Assembly (NCBI RefSeq): GCF_039621855.1
Contig: NZ_CP155071.1
Location: 682,001-746,000 of the forward strand
Length of the DNA: 64,000 nucleotides
Origin: Erwinia sp. HDF1-3R
GTDB lineage: Bacteria; Pseudomonadota; Gammaproteobacteria; Enterobacterales; Enterobacteriaceae
Direction: 5' to 3'
Positions within the stretch are counted from its first letter, which is position 1. Every line of letters begins with the position of its first letter. The translations under genes and the position numbers were made by a program. Shown here in pieces: positions 28,313 to 36,300 of the stretch. A model generated the notes under the pieces. The model saw only the letters and a program-made list of their open reading frames with translations, was not told where the DNA came from and made no database searches.

Positions 28313-29052
28313 GCCAGATCCTCCGTCACGCGTGGGAAAATACTCTGGTAGCCTTCGCCGTAAATAATATCGCGGGTTGAGGTGATACCAACGTTGCGTT
28401 TCGCCTGCACGCCGCGCTGCTGCGCCACGCGGGTGTAGTATTCCCACAGGTGTTCCTGCCCGGCCATACACTGGATAGCGGCATATTTTTTATCCCAGAC
28501 GCTGGTGATATCCAGCAGCACATCCGGCTTCCAGCTGCACTGCTCTGGCTGATGAGGTTCAAAGCAGTAGACCGGTGGCGCACCGATAATTTTTTCGCCG
28601 GGGCGATATCCCTCTGCCTGGGCGATGATGCGTGCCTCCTGCGCCAGGTTGTTGGCCAGTGGATGGTCATAGTTATAGGGATCGTGCAGGGAATGGGTCA
28701 GAACAAAGTGCGGCTGTACCCGACGGTAAACGTCTGCCAGGCGGAACAGGGCCTCTTTATCCGCACGCAGCGGATAATCACCCATATCAAAAAATTCTAT
28801 GCTCGCGCCGAGAATGTCTGCGGCGGCCAGCGCTTCGGCGCGGCGGGCCGTTTTAACTTTCTCTTCGGTCATGTTGCCTTTACGCCACAGCTTCGCGGAT
28901 TCGCCACGTTCGCCAAACGACAGGCAGACCACGTGTACCTGATAACCCTGCTGCTGATGCAGGGCGATGGCCCCGCCTGAGCGCCAGACGAAGTCGGCAG
29001 AGTGTGCGCTAACGACCAGAGCCGTTTTAGGAGAAGTGAGTTCAGTCATCAT
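28309..29052 (-). CDS. galB: 4-oxalomesaconate hydratase GalB (PIG-L fold)
   Basis: This 247-residue protein is of the PIG-L/LmbE zinc-hydrolase fold, to which GalB of Pseudomonas putida belongs although it acts as a hydratase. It has [22 protein letters not shown] near the start (His/Asp zinc ligands), [14 protein letters not shown], and [24 protein letters not shown] with further histidines. GalB adds water to 4-oxalomesaconate to give 4-carboxy-4-hydroxy-2-oxoadipate. It is the first gene of the galB-galC-galD operon and diverges from the regulator gene galR; the promoter region of 124 bases between them should be controlled by GalR. A ribosome binding site (AAAGGAA) precedes the ATG. Confidence 0.92.
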   Translation of the reverse strand: MMTELTSPKTALVVSAHSADFVWRSGGAIALHQQQGYQVHVVCLSFGERGESAKLWRKGNMTEEKVKTARRAEALAAADILGASIEFFDMGDYPLRADKEALFRLADVYRRVQPHFVLTHSLHDPYNYDHPLANNLAQEARIIAQAEGYRPGEKIIGAPPVYCFEPHQPEQCSWKPDVLLDITSVWDKKYAAIQCMAGQEHLWEYYTRVAQQRGVQAKRNVGITSTRDIIYGEGYQSIFPRVTEDLA

Positions 29053-29176
29053 CGGGTTCCTTTACGTTTTTTTTAATGCTGTCACTCTGGGCGGGGACGG
29101 GATAATTCATTTGATTGCAGCAGGTATGCGTTTTATTTATAGTGGCCCCATTCAGCCGGGCAAAAGAGGGCAGGGT

Positions 29177-30412
29177 ATGGCGCCAAATATAACCGGGAAT
29201 GAGCCAGTAAATCTGATGCAAATCAGAGCGTTTTGTCAGGTGGTTGCCCAGGGGAGCGTTTCGCGCGCGGCCGATGAGTTATTTCGCACCCAGTCGGCGG
29301 TCACGCGATCGATTCACGATCTGGAGCAGCGGCTTGCGGTACCGCTGTTCGAGCGCCACTCCGGCGGCATGATGCTGACTGACTTTGGCAAGTGCATCCT
29401 GCCGCGCGCGCGCCGGGCGATTGAGGAACTCCATTCTCTGCCGCGCCGACTGGCGAAACTGCTGAGCAGAAGCAGCCGCAATGAGTCTGAACCGCTGTGG
29501 TTATTCAACGTCCGCCGGCTGCAAATTTTTATCACCCTGTGTCAGACCAATCATATGCAGTCGGTGGCGCATCAGCTGGGTCTGAGCCAGCCCGCCGTCA
29601 GCGCGGCGCTAAAGGTGCTGGAGAACGGCGCGGGTATTCCCCTGCTGGAAAGAACGCCTCATGGTATGGTGCCATCGCTGGCGGGGCGCGAGATTGAGCC
29701 CAATATTCGCCGCGCGCTGAATGAGCTGCGGCATATTCCCGCCGATATTGCCGCGCGCAAGGGCAATCTGGTCGGCACGGTGCGGGTTGGTGCCCTGCCG
29801 CTCGGACGCACCCGCCTGCTTCCGCAGGCGATTATCCGGCTGACCTCGCGCTATCCCGGTATTAAGGTCGTCACCAGCGAAAGCGCCTGGGGAATGCTGG
29901 CCGCAGAGATGCGCGCCGGTGAAATCGACTTTATTTTCGGTGCGCTGCGCAACAGTGAAGAGCAGCAGGATATGACCAGCGAAACGCTGTTTGATGAAGA
30001 GATGGTGCTGGTGGCCAGGCCCGATCATCCGCTGAGCCAGCATCCCTGCGACAGACGTGCGCTGCGCGAGGCGCGCTGGGTGCTGCCGCGTTCGCATACG
30101 CCTGCCCGGCGACTGCTGGATACCTGTTTTCACCGTATGGGGATCCCGGCGCCCGACCCGGTGGTGGAAAGCGGCGATCTGGCGCTGGTGCGCGGGCTGC
30201 TGCGCGACTCCGATATGCTGGCGGCGGTTTCCGCCCACCAGCTGGAAGTAGAGCTGGCCTCGGGCGAGCTGGCCGTGCTGCCGATAGCGCTACCGGCTAC
30301 CGGCAGGGCTATCGGCCTCTGCTACCGTACCGGCTGCCTGCATTCGCCCGCCGCCGATGCGTTAATTAGCTGCCTGCGTGACGTCTGCGGGGACTATCCC
30401 TCAGACGCATAG
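29177..30412 (+). CDS. galR: LysR-type regulator with two tandem HTH domains (GalR-like)
   Basis: At 411 residues this is about 100 longer than a normal LysR regulator. The extra length is a second winged helix-turn-helix. The first spans about residues 13-75 (MQIRAFCQVVAQGSVSRAAD, TQSAVTRSIHDLE), the second about 111-171 (RLQIFITLCQTNHMQSVAHQ, SQPAVSAALKVLE). A LysR effector-binding domain follows from about 200 (GTVRVGALPLGRTRLLPQAI). The ATG at 29177 has a good ribosome binding site (GGCAGGG); earlier in-frame codons at 28967 overlap galB. It diverges from galB and probably activates the gallate genes with gallate as inducer, by analogy with P. putida GalR. The symbol is given on context. 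Confidence 0.82.
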   Translation: MAPNITGNEPVNLMQIRAFCQVVAQGSVSRAADELFRTQSAVTRSIHDLEQRLAVPLFERHSGGMMLTDFGKCILPRARRAIEELHSLPRRLAKLLSRSSRNESEPLWLFNVRRLQIFITLCQTNHMQSVAHQLGLSQPAVSAALKVLENGAGIPLLERTPHGMVPSLAGREIEPNIRRALNELRHIPADIAARKGNLVGTVRVGALPLGRTRLLPQAIIRLTSRYPGIKVVTSESAWGMLAAEMRAGEIDFIFGALRNSEEQQDMTSETLFDEEMVLVARPDHPLSQHPCDRRALREARWVLPRSHTPARRLLDTCFHRMGIPAPDPVVESGDLALVRGLLRDSDMLAAVSAHQLEVELASGELAVLPIALPATGRAIGLCYRTGCLHSPAADALISCLRDVCGDYPSDA

Positions 30413-30440
30413 CGACGAAGTAAGCGGGCGCTATCCTGAC

Positions 30441-30544
30441 CGTGCTGCCTGATGGAGCGCTAATGCTTAGCCGTACTGCCTGATGGAGCGCTAATGCTTA
30501 GCCGTGCTGCCTGATGGAGCGCTAATGCTTAGCCGTGCTGCCTG
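30441..30544. repeat. 31-bp tandem repeat, three copies plus a partial one, at the aroQ 3' end
   Basis: Copies start at 30441, 30472 and 30503, each 31 bases long with one mismatch in the second (TACTGCC for TGCTGCC), and a partial fourth at 30534-30544. Each contains GCCTGATGGAGCGCTAATG. The last full copy contains the aroQ stop codon (30529-30531) and the partial copy encodes its last codons, so the array looks like slippage duplication of the aroQ end. It lies between the convergent galR and aroQ genes. Confidence 0.9.
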
Positions 30545-30963
30545 GCCGCTTCGATCAGGGCGTAGCGGTAGCCGCGCAGTCCGTAGCCGCAAATCACCCC
30601 CTGCGCCACGTCCGAGAGATATGAGTGATGGCGGAAGGGTTCGCGCTTATGCACGTTAGTGATATGCACCTCATAGAGCGGCAGGGCGACCGCCGTCACC
30701 GCATCGCGGATTGCCACCGAGGTGTGCGTCCAGGCCGCAGGATTAATCACCAGCGCCTGAGCATGGTGGCGCGCCTCCTGGATCCAGTCGATCATCTCTC
30801 CTTCATGGTTGGTCTGGCGAAACTCGACGGCGATATTCAGTTCTGCCGCCGTGGCGCGGCATAATGCCTCAATCGAAGCCAGCGTATCGGTGCCATAGGT
30901 GGCCGGTTCGCGGGTGCCCAGCAGGTTAAGGTTGGGGCCATTGAGGATATAAACGGTCTGCAT
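30529..30963 (-). CDS. aroQ: Type II 3-dehydroquinate dehydratase
   Basis: The 144-residue protein has the flavodoxin-like fold of type II dehydroquinases. It has [16 protein letters not shown] near the start (with the active-site Asn and Arg), then [33 protein letters not shown] and [19 protein letters not shown], carrying the catalytic histidines and arginines. It interconverts 3-dehydroquinate and 3-dehydroshikimate. Enterics already make aromatic amino acids with type I AroD, so this copy, lying 10 bases after the amidohydrolase gene in the gallate operon, is probably catabolic. It would feed quinate-derived dehydroquinate towards dehydroshikimate and gallate. A strong ribosome binding site (AAGGAG) fixes the start at 30963. 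Confidence 0.93.
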   Translation of the reverse strand: MQTVYILNGPNLNLLGTREPATYGTDTLASIEALCRATAAELNIAVEFRQTNHEGEMIDWIQEARHHAQALVINPAAWTHTSVAIRDAVTAVALPLYEVHITNVHKREPFRHHSYLSDVAQGVICGYGLRGYRYALIEAARQHG

Positions 30964-30973
30964 AAATTTCTCC

Positions 30974-31801
30974 TTATTCGCCGAAGCCAAACAGGCGTTT
31001 TGGCGTATGCCACAGGATCTGACGCCGCGTCGCGTCGTCCGGGATCAGCTGCTCAAGCAGCAGTAACAATGCGCCTATATCCATCCGGCTTTTGGCCCGC
31101 AAAAACGGCCAGTCCGATCCCCACATACAGTTTTCGGCCCCGAAACGCTCCAGCAGCGCCAGCTGAAAAGCGTGGCCGTCGGCCCAGGGATAACCCTGCT
31201 TTGAGAACTGCGACAGCCCCGAGAGTTTGACGAAGGTACGCCCGTTTTCTGCCAGCGACAGCAGCGCCTGAAAGGCCGGCTGATCGAGGCCTGCACTGAC
31301 GTCCGGCCTGCCGGCGTGATCAATCAGCAGCCGGGTTCGGGTACGCTTCAGCAGCGGCATCAGCGCCAGCAGCTGATCGTTTTGCACCTGGATCTGCGCA
31401 TACATCTCTAACGCGGCCAGCCTTTCCATCAGGGCGTCCAGTTTCAGAAAGGGCTCGGTGCCGAGCATCGCGACGTTAAGGGCAATGCCCACCACGCCCC
31501 GATCGCGCAGGTCGCTGAGCGATGCGCTGTCCGCGTCGCGCGGGGTGACGGCAATCCCTTTAAACTTGCCCTCACCGCGCTTAATGGTATCGAGCAGGCA
31601 GCGGTTATCGGTGTTGTAGGCCGATGTGGGGCCGACGATCAGCGAATGGCGAATGTTATACGCCGCCATCACCGTCTGATAATTATCGGGCGTTCCCAGC
31701 TCATGTCCCTCAGGACGGTAGGTACTGGCCGGATCGTAGGGGAAGCGCACCGGGTCAAAGACGTGATGATGGCAGTCAATAATGGGTTGCGGCGTCATCA
31801 T
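30974..31801 (-). CDS. Amidohydrolase-2 family, 2-pyrone-4,6-dicarboxylate lactonase-like (LigI-like)
   Basis: The 275-residue protein has a TIM-barrel fold of the COG3618 amidohydrolase type: [20 protein letters not shown] at the start with the two metal/catalytic histidines, a [11 protein letters not shown] strand, [10 protein letters not shown] and MWGSDWPFL near the C-terminus with the catalytic aspartate. LigI of Sphingobium hydrolyses 2-pyrone-4,6-dicarboxylate (PDC) to 4-oxalomesaconate. Since PDC can form as a by-product of gallate or protocatechuate cleavage, a PDC lactonase is a sensible partner to gallate dioxygenase. The gene start overlaps the galA stop by four bases. The specificity is inferred from family and context. 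Confidence 0.82.
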   Translation of the reverse strand: MMTPQPIIDCHHHVFDPVRFPYDPASTYRPEGHELGTPDNYQTVMAAYNIRHSLIVGPTSAYNTDNRCLLDTIKRGEGKFKGIAVTPRDADSASLSDLRDRGVVGIALNVAMLGTEPFLKLDALMERLAALEMYAQIQVQNDQLLALMPLLKRTRTRLLIDHAGRPDVSAGLDQPAFQALLSLAENGRTFVKLSGLSQFSKQGYPWADGHAFQLALLERFGAENCMWGSDWPFLRAKSRMDIGALLLLLEQLIPDDATRRQILWHTPKRLFGFGE

Positions 31802-33057
31802 GCTTTTTTTCCTGCCACCGAATAGAGCACCTGCTGATTACGGGTTTTCTGGAACTCTTCCAGCGTTTCCCCGCGCATGGCAGAGTAGATATGCAGATTG
31901 GAGACGCCGACCACCGCGCCCAGTTTTTCCAGCAGAAAGAAGCTTACGCCGTAGTGGATCATGCCGCGCCAGTCGAGCTGGGTCAGCAGCGTCTGCTCCT
32001 CGTCGGTCAGCTTTGCCTCGGCGTAAAGCCCCTGAGGGTCGCGCTTAAAGCGCTCGCGCCAGGCGGGCTGGATCATTTTATGCAGGAAGCGGTTAATACG
32101 CAGCGCCTTCAGGCTGCGCGCCTGGGTGAAGGGATAGGTACCGGGCAGCTTTTCGACGCCTTTGAGCTGTAGCTCAATTTTGTCACGCTGGCGCTGATGA
32201 ACGTCAGCGGGTGCCTCACGGGCCTGATTTTCCAGGATAAGCGTAGCAATACCGGTCATGGAGGGCAGGTAATAGGCCTGATGTAGCTTCTCAACGTTGG
32301 CCGACAGCGCCCCGCGCATAACCAGCCACATAATGACTTCTGCACCCTCCAGGCCGCCCAGGGTGGCATACTCCGCGAGGGTAATTTCGGTCAGGCGTTC
32401 AGGATCGTTGACCAGCATATCAACAAACTGTGCATCCCAGTCCGGGTTGTTAAAGCCGCAGCGTTCGCCGTGAACCTGGTGCGATACGCCTCCGGTCGCG
32501 ACAATGGCGACCTTGAGATCTTCCGGGTAGCTTTCTACCGCGCGACGCAGGGCCTGGCCAAGTTTATAACAGCGTCTGGCGCTGGGAATAGGGAACTGCA
32601 GCACGCCTACCTGGAGCGGGACAATCTGCACCGGCCAGTCGTTATCAAAGGGAAGCAGGGCCGACAGCGGGGAGAACAGGCCGTGATCCAGCGGCTTATC
32701 CTGGAAAAAAGACATATCAAACTCATCGGCCATCAGGCTGGCCCCAATATGCTGCGACAGTGCGGCATGACCCCGCACCGGGGGTAAATCACGCGGGCCA
32801 CCCCCTTCATCTGCTACCGCGTACTGGTCATCAATCCCCAGAACAAAAGCCGAGTAGTGATCAAAGAAAAATGAGGTGACGTGATCGTTAAAGACGTAGA
32901 GCAGCACATCGGGTTTTTTCTCTTCCAGCCAGCGCTGCATGGGCGCGAAGCCATCAAAGATGGGTACCCAGGGCTCTTCTTTCTGTTTGTTATGGTCAAC
33001 TGCGAAGCCGATTGTTGGCGTATGTGAAACCGCCAGACCGCCGATAATTTTAGCCAT
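31798..33057 (-). CDS. galA: Gallate dioxygenase GalA
   Basis: This 419-residue extradiol dioxygenase is a natural fusion. An N-terminal LigB-like catalytic domain (residues 1-270) is followed by a C-terminal LigA-like domain (LKALRINRFLHKMIQPAWRE and later). That matches GalA of Pseudomonas putida (about 420 residues), which cleaves gallate to 4-oxalomesaconate. Iron ligands fit: His12 in AVSHTPTIGF and His59 in NDHVTSFFFDH, with GGVSHQVHGERCGF as the other catalytic loop. It follows the transporter galT by 19 bases and overlaps the LigI-like gene, forming the operon galT-galA-ligI-like-aroQ. Confidence 0.94.
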   Translation of the reverse strand: MAKIIGGLAVSHTPTIGFAVDHNKQKEEPWVPIFDGFAPMQRWLEEKKPDVLLYVFNDHVTSFFFDHYSAFVLGIDDQYAVADEGGGPRDLPPVRGHAALSQHIGASLMADEFDMSFFQDKPLDHGLFSPLSALLPFDNDWPVQIVPLQVGVLQFPIPSARRCYKLGQALRRAVESYPEDLKVAIVATGGVSHQVHGERCGFNNPDWDAQFVDMLVNDPERLTEITLAEYATLGGLEGAEVIMWLVMRGALSANVEKLHQAYYLPSMTGIATLILENQAREAPADVHQRQRDKIELQLKGVEKLPGTYPFTQARSLKALRINRFLHKMIQPAWRERFKRDPQGLYAEAKLTDEEQTLLTQLDWRGMIHYGVSFFLLEKLGAVVGVSNLHIYSAMRGETLEEFQKTRNQQVLYSVAGKKA

Positions 33058-33076
33058 AATGATCCTCTTTCTTCAC

Positions 33077-34456
33077 TTATCGGTTATTAATTGTGCGCGT
33101 CAGGCCAGGGATCGCCTCCGGTTCGGCACCTTTGAGCGTCCTTACGCCATGCGCATCTCTGTGTTGGGTAATGGCGAGTGCTGCCAGCAGGGCAGGAAGT
33201 GACAACACGATGAAAATACTGGTTTGTCCGGGAAAGACGCCCAGCAGCACGCCACCGAGCGAGGAGCTGAGGATGGCACCGGTTCGGCCTATACCGTGCA
33301 TCCAGCAGACGCCGGTCGCGCGCATTTCCGTCGGATAAAAGGCAGGAGAAAAGGCCTGCAAACCGGTCTGTGCACCGTTGATACAGGCACCGCTGATAAA
33401 TACCAGCACCGCAAGCATAGTGGGACCAAATCCCCAGACGCCCTGCGCAAGCAGGCAGAAGCAGCCCAGCAGATAGAAACTGGCGATCACGTATTTGGCT
33501 TTCAGGCGGTCCATCAGCCCACCCACCAGCAGCCCGCCAAGCGTGCCACCCAGTTGAAAAAGCCCGGCAACAATCGCCGCACGCTCAATGGTGACGCCGC
33601 CTGACCGCATAATGGTTGGCAGCCAGCCGTTAAGCAGATAAATAACGAAAAGGCCCATAAAATAGGTCAGCCAGAGAGAGAGGGTGCCGACGGTATAGCC
33701 CGGTGAGAAGAGTTGCAGCACCTGTGACTTTTTGGGCACTACCGGCGTATTCAGTACAAAGGTCACGCCGCTGTTAAACTGGCCGCCCAGGCGATTGAGC
33801 ACCGCCGCGATCTTATGCTGACTGACTTTGCGGACGACCATATACAGAGCGGATTCGGGCAGCACCCATATCAGCAGCGGCAGCATCAGCAGGGGAATAC
33901 CGCCGCCAAACAGCAGCACTGACTGCCAGCCAAAACGTGGGATCATCCCGGCCGCAATAAAGCCGCCGAGGCCCGACCCGATATTAAAGCCGCTATACAT
34001 CAGGGAGATCATCAGGCCCCGTCGGCGTTCGGGCATATATTCGGCTACCAGGGTGACGCAGTTCGGCATCACCGCTCCCAGCCCCAGGCCGGTGATAAAG
34101 CGCAGCAGCGCCATCTCCAGTGGCGAGCGGGCAAAGGCGCTGGCCAGGCTGAAGCAGGCAAAACCGGCGACGGAAATCAGCAAAACGCGTTTACGACCAA
34201 AGCGATCGGACCACGGCCCGACAAACAGCGCGCCGAGAGCAACACCTAACATCGCCGCGCCGAGGATGGGACCCATTTCCGAGCGGGCAATGCCCCAGTC
34301 TTCAATCAGGGCGGGGGCGATAAAACCCATTACGGCAGCATCGTAGCCATCGAAGGTGATAATAAAGAAGCACAGCGCCAGGATTAGCCACTGCCTCCCG
34401 GAAATTGAGCGGCTGTCTATCCACTCCTTTACGTTGACCATGTCACGATTGCTCAT
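33077..34456 (-). CDS. galT: AAHS-family MFS aromatic acid transporter GalT
   Basis: The 459-residue protein has 12 predicted transmembrane segments and the aromatic acid:H+ symporter signature in the first helix (FFIITFDGYDAAVMGFIAP, with the Asp needed for transport). The loop motif GPWSDRFGRKRVLL lies between helices 2 and 3, as in PcaK. The likely substrate is gallate, given the gallate dioxygenase gene directly downstream. It is the first gene of the galT-galA operon; the promoter must lie in the AT-rich stretch before 34560. Confidence is high for family, good for substrate. Confidence 0.88.
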   Translation of the reverse strand: MSNRDMVNVKEWIDSRSISGRQWLILALCFFIITFDGYDAAVMGFIAPALIEDWGIARSEMGPILGAAMLGVALGALFVGPWSDRFGRKRVLLISVAGFACFSLASAFARSPLEMALLRFITGLGLGAVMPNCVTLVAEYMPERRRGLMISLMYSGFNIGSGLGGFIAAGMIPRFGWQSVLLFGGGIPLLMLPLLIWVLPESALYMVVRKVSQHKIAAVLNRLGGQFNSGVTFVLNTPVVPKKSQVLQLFSPGYTVGTLSLWLTYFMGLFVIYLLNGWLPTIMRSGGVTIERAAIVAGLFQLGGTLGGLLVGGLMDRLKAKYVIASFYLLGCFCLLAQGVWGFGPTMLAVLVFISGACINGAQTGLQAFSPAFYPTEMRATGVCWMHGIGRTGAILSSSLGGVLLGVFPGQTSIFIVLSLPALLAALAITQHRDAHGVRTLKGAEPEAIPGLTRTINNR

Positions 34457-34876
34457 AGGGTATGCTCTCTGTTTTTTTGCTAATCCGTAATCGGGTAAGA
34501 AAATGCCTGTATAACGGCGGCAATGGCTCTGTCGTCGCGGAGCGCATCGGATGATTTGTCTTTATTTTTATTTTTAAAACAATCGTTTATATATCAGCAG
34601 GGCTAATATGCCAATACCAACTTAGGGTGAGGAGAGCGTTTTGTCTGCCATAAAATGATTAAAGAGCCATGATTTTTGTTTATCATTTGCGGGGCACAAT
34701 CAGCCGCGGGCCTGAAATCCCGGCCTTAACGATGCGGGCTTCTCAGGCTGTGAGCCGCAACGCGCCCGGCAGGGGAGAACTCAGCAGCCGAAAGCGCTCT
34801 TGCAGTATGAAACAGGTAAAAGCGAGTTTGGAGCGAGGAGAACAGGGGGGGGGAATGGCTGAAACACCTTTAATAC

Positions 34877-34910
34877 GGCAGCAGTGACACAGAATGCTCT
34901 ACAGGGTCTG
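34877..34910 (+). repeat. Possible solo IS256-family end
   Basis: The sequence GGCAGCAGTGACACAGAAT followed by TACAGGGTCTG is close to the IS256-family right end at 50462-50492 (GGCAGTTACACAGAAT, TACAGGGTCCG), with a two- to three-base insertion and some changes. No transposase remnant is next to it. It could be a decayed terminal repeat or coincidence. Confidence 0.35.
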
Positions 34911-35311
34911 TGAGAGCGGTGACAGTGTAGATTTTTCTCTTAGGCCAGGATATGTCCCGTTTTCCAGCTGAACACCGACTTAGAATCTCCAGCAGGGAGC
35001 ATGGTTAACCCGCAAGGGATGTAAATTAACTTAAATATTCCTCCAGAGGTTCTGACACTAATATATAAAATAAACGGTAATCCTGGAGGGCTTTCCACTT
35101 ATGCGCGCGGTGGGAATCGTTATTATCACATCGAAATAATCCCTGCTGCCGCCATGGATAAATCTAATTATTTTTGATGCCATAAAGTTTATTACATAGC
35201 AGTCTTATTATTCGCTTGTTATCCGATTCTCACCTGCCTGTAATCAGCCTTCCATCTGCCCTCAACCTGCCTTCGACCTGCTTTACATTTGCTGTCGTTA
35301 GCGCTGTTAAT

Positions 35312-35352
35312 CCCATTAACCCCATTAACCCCATTAACCCCATTAACCCCAT
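35312..35352. repeat. 9-bp tandem repeat CCCATTAAC, 4.5 copies
   Basis: Four exact copies of CCCATTAAC begin at 35312, 35321, 35330 and 35339, with a partial copy at 35348. The unit is a multiple of three, so a plus-strand frame reads a repeated Asn-Pro-Ile, but no real gene is evident. It lies in an AT-rich intergenic region and is a candidate length-variable locus. Confidence 0.92.
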
Positions 35353-35673
35353 ATATAATACCCCTGTCTTATTTCCCAACCATCTGTTTTATATATAATT
35401 TACTGTTAACTATGATGGCAGGCATATGAAGAACTTATATTTTACCGGGATGTTATGCAAATAACGTAATGGAAATAAAGGTTATTTAAATAAAATTACA
35501 AAACGATATTAATTATTTAACCAGGATTATTCTTAATGAATGAATTATGCATTAAGTGTTAGAACTTATTTCACCGAAAGCTGTGAAGCAATGCCTGAGT
35601 TACTCCTCAGGTATTTAACCGGCTTATTTGCCGTTCAGGTTTATTCCTGCCGTCCTGAAAGAGAGGCTTTATT

Positions 35674-36300
35674 TTGACGACTCTAAAACCCCTGTTAGCG
35701 AAAAACCGCAGTTGGGCCTTACAGCGCCGCCAACGCAATCCTCACTATTTTCGGCAAAATGTTCATTCCCAAACGCCACATTCGTTATGGATTGGCTGTT
35801 CAGACAGCCGGGTTCCCGCAGAGGTATTAACGGGTGCGCATCCGGGAGAGCTTTTTGTTCACCGTAATATCGCCAATATGGTGGTTAACGGCGACGATAA
35901 TTTTATGAGCGTTCTGCAATACGCGCTTGAATACCTCAAGGTCTCGCGCATTGTGCTCTGTGGCCACTACGGTTGCGGCGGCGTACAGGCGGCGATTTCA
36001 CTGCCGGACATTCCGCTGGGCGATGAAAATTCCCCACTTGCCCGCCGGATCACCCAGCTGCGCGCCGCCATTGCGCCTGGCCTGGCAGAGACCAGCGAAG
36101 ATGACGACGAAACCGAACGACTGAATGCGCTGGTGGAGGTCAACGTCCTGGCTCAGTTCAGGCACCTGGTTGCGGCAGAGCCGGTAAGGGCCGTCTGGCG
36201 GGCCGGAGCGGCGCTGGACGTGTTTGGCTGCGTATACGATCTGCGCTCCGGCCATCTGAAAGAGCTTATTCAGCACAATGCAGAGGATAAAATGCTATGA
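35674..36300 (+). CDS. Beta-class carbonic anhydrase
   Basis: The 208-residue enzyme has all zinc ligands of beta carbonic anhydrases: Cys42 and the Asp44-Arg46 dyad in CSDSRVP, then His98 and Cys101 in CGHYGCGG. It interconverts CO2 and bicarbonate in the cytosol. The start is a TTG at 35674, well placed behind GAGAGG; there is no ATG at a better position. The gene overlaps the SulP transporter start by four bases (ATGA), so the pair is translationally coupled. This suggests bicarbonate import with hydration, as in known CA-SulP pairs. It is probably a second carbonic anhydrase beside housekeeping can. Confidence 0.92.
   Translation: MTTLKPLLAKNRSWALQRRQRNPHYFRQNVHSQTPHSLWIGCSDSRVPAEVLTGAHPGELFVHRNIANMVVNGDDNFMSVLQYALEYLKVSRIVLCGHYGCGGVQAAISLPDIPLGDENSPLARRITQLRAAIAPGLAETSEDDDETERLNALVEVNVLAQFRHLVAAEPVRAVWRAGAALDVFGCVYDLRSGHLKELIQHNAEDKML

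Larger units (their letters stand above)
34457..35673. other. Long intergenic region between galT and the carbonic anhydrase gene
   Basis: This 1.2-kb stretch has no convincing gene. The left end carries the galT promoter (AT-rich 34560-34600). Positions 34877-34910 resemble an IS256-family terminal sequence. A 9-base tandem repeat lies at 35312-35352, and an AT-rich tract spans 35380-35560. The right end holds the promoter and a GAGAGG ribosome binding site for the carbonic anhydrase gene. Two short plus-strand frames (34669-34887 and 35216-35398) have no recognisable features. The gap is large for this genome and looks like a former insertion site. Confidence 0.5.

Noticed and set aside
30441..30544. 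Regular repeats suggestive of a CRISPR array
   Set aside because: The units follow directly without spacers and derive from the aroQ end; no cas genes are present.
35216..35398. 60-codon frame with repeated Asn-Pro-Ile
   Set aside because: The repeat simply reflects the 9-bp DNA array; there is no ribosome binding site or other protein feature.
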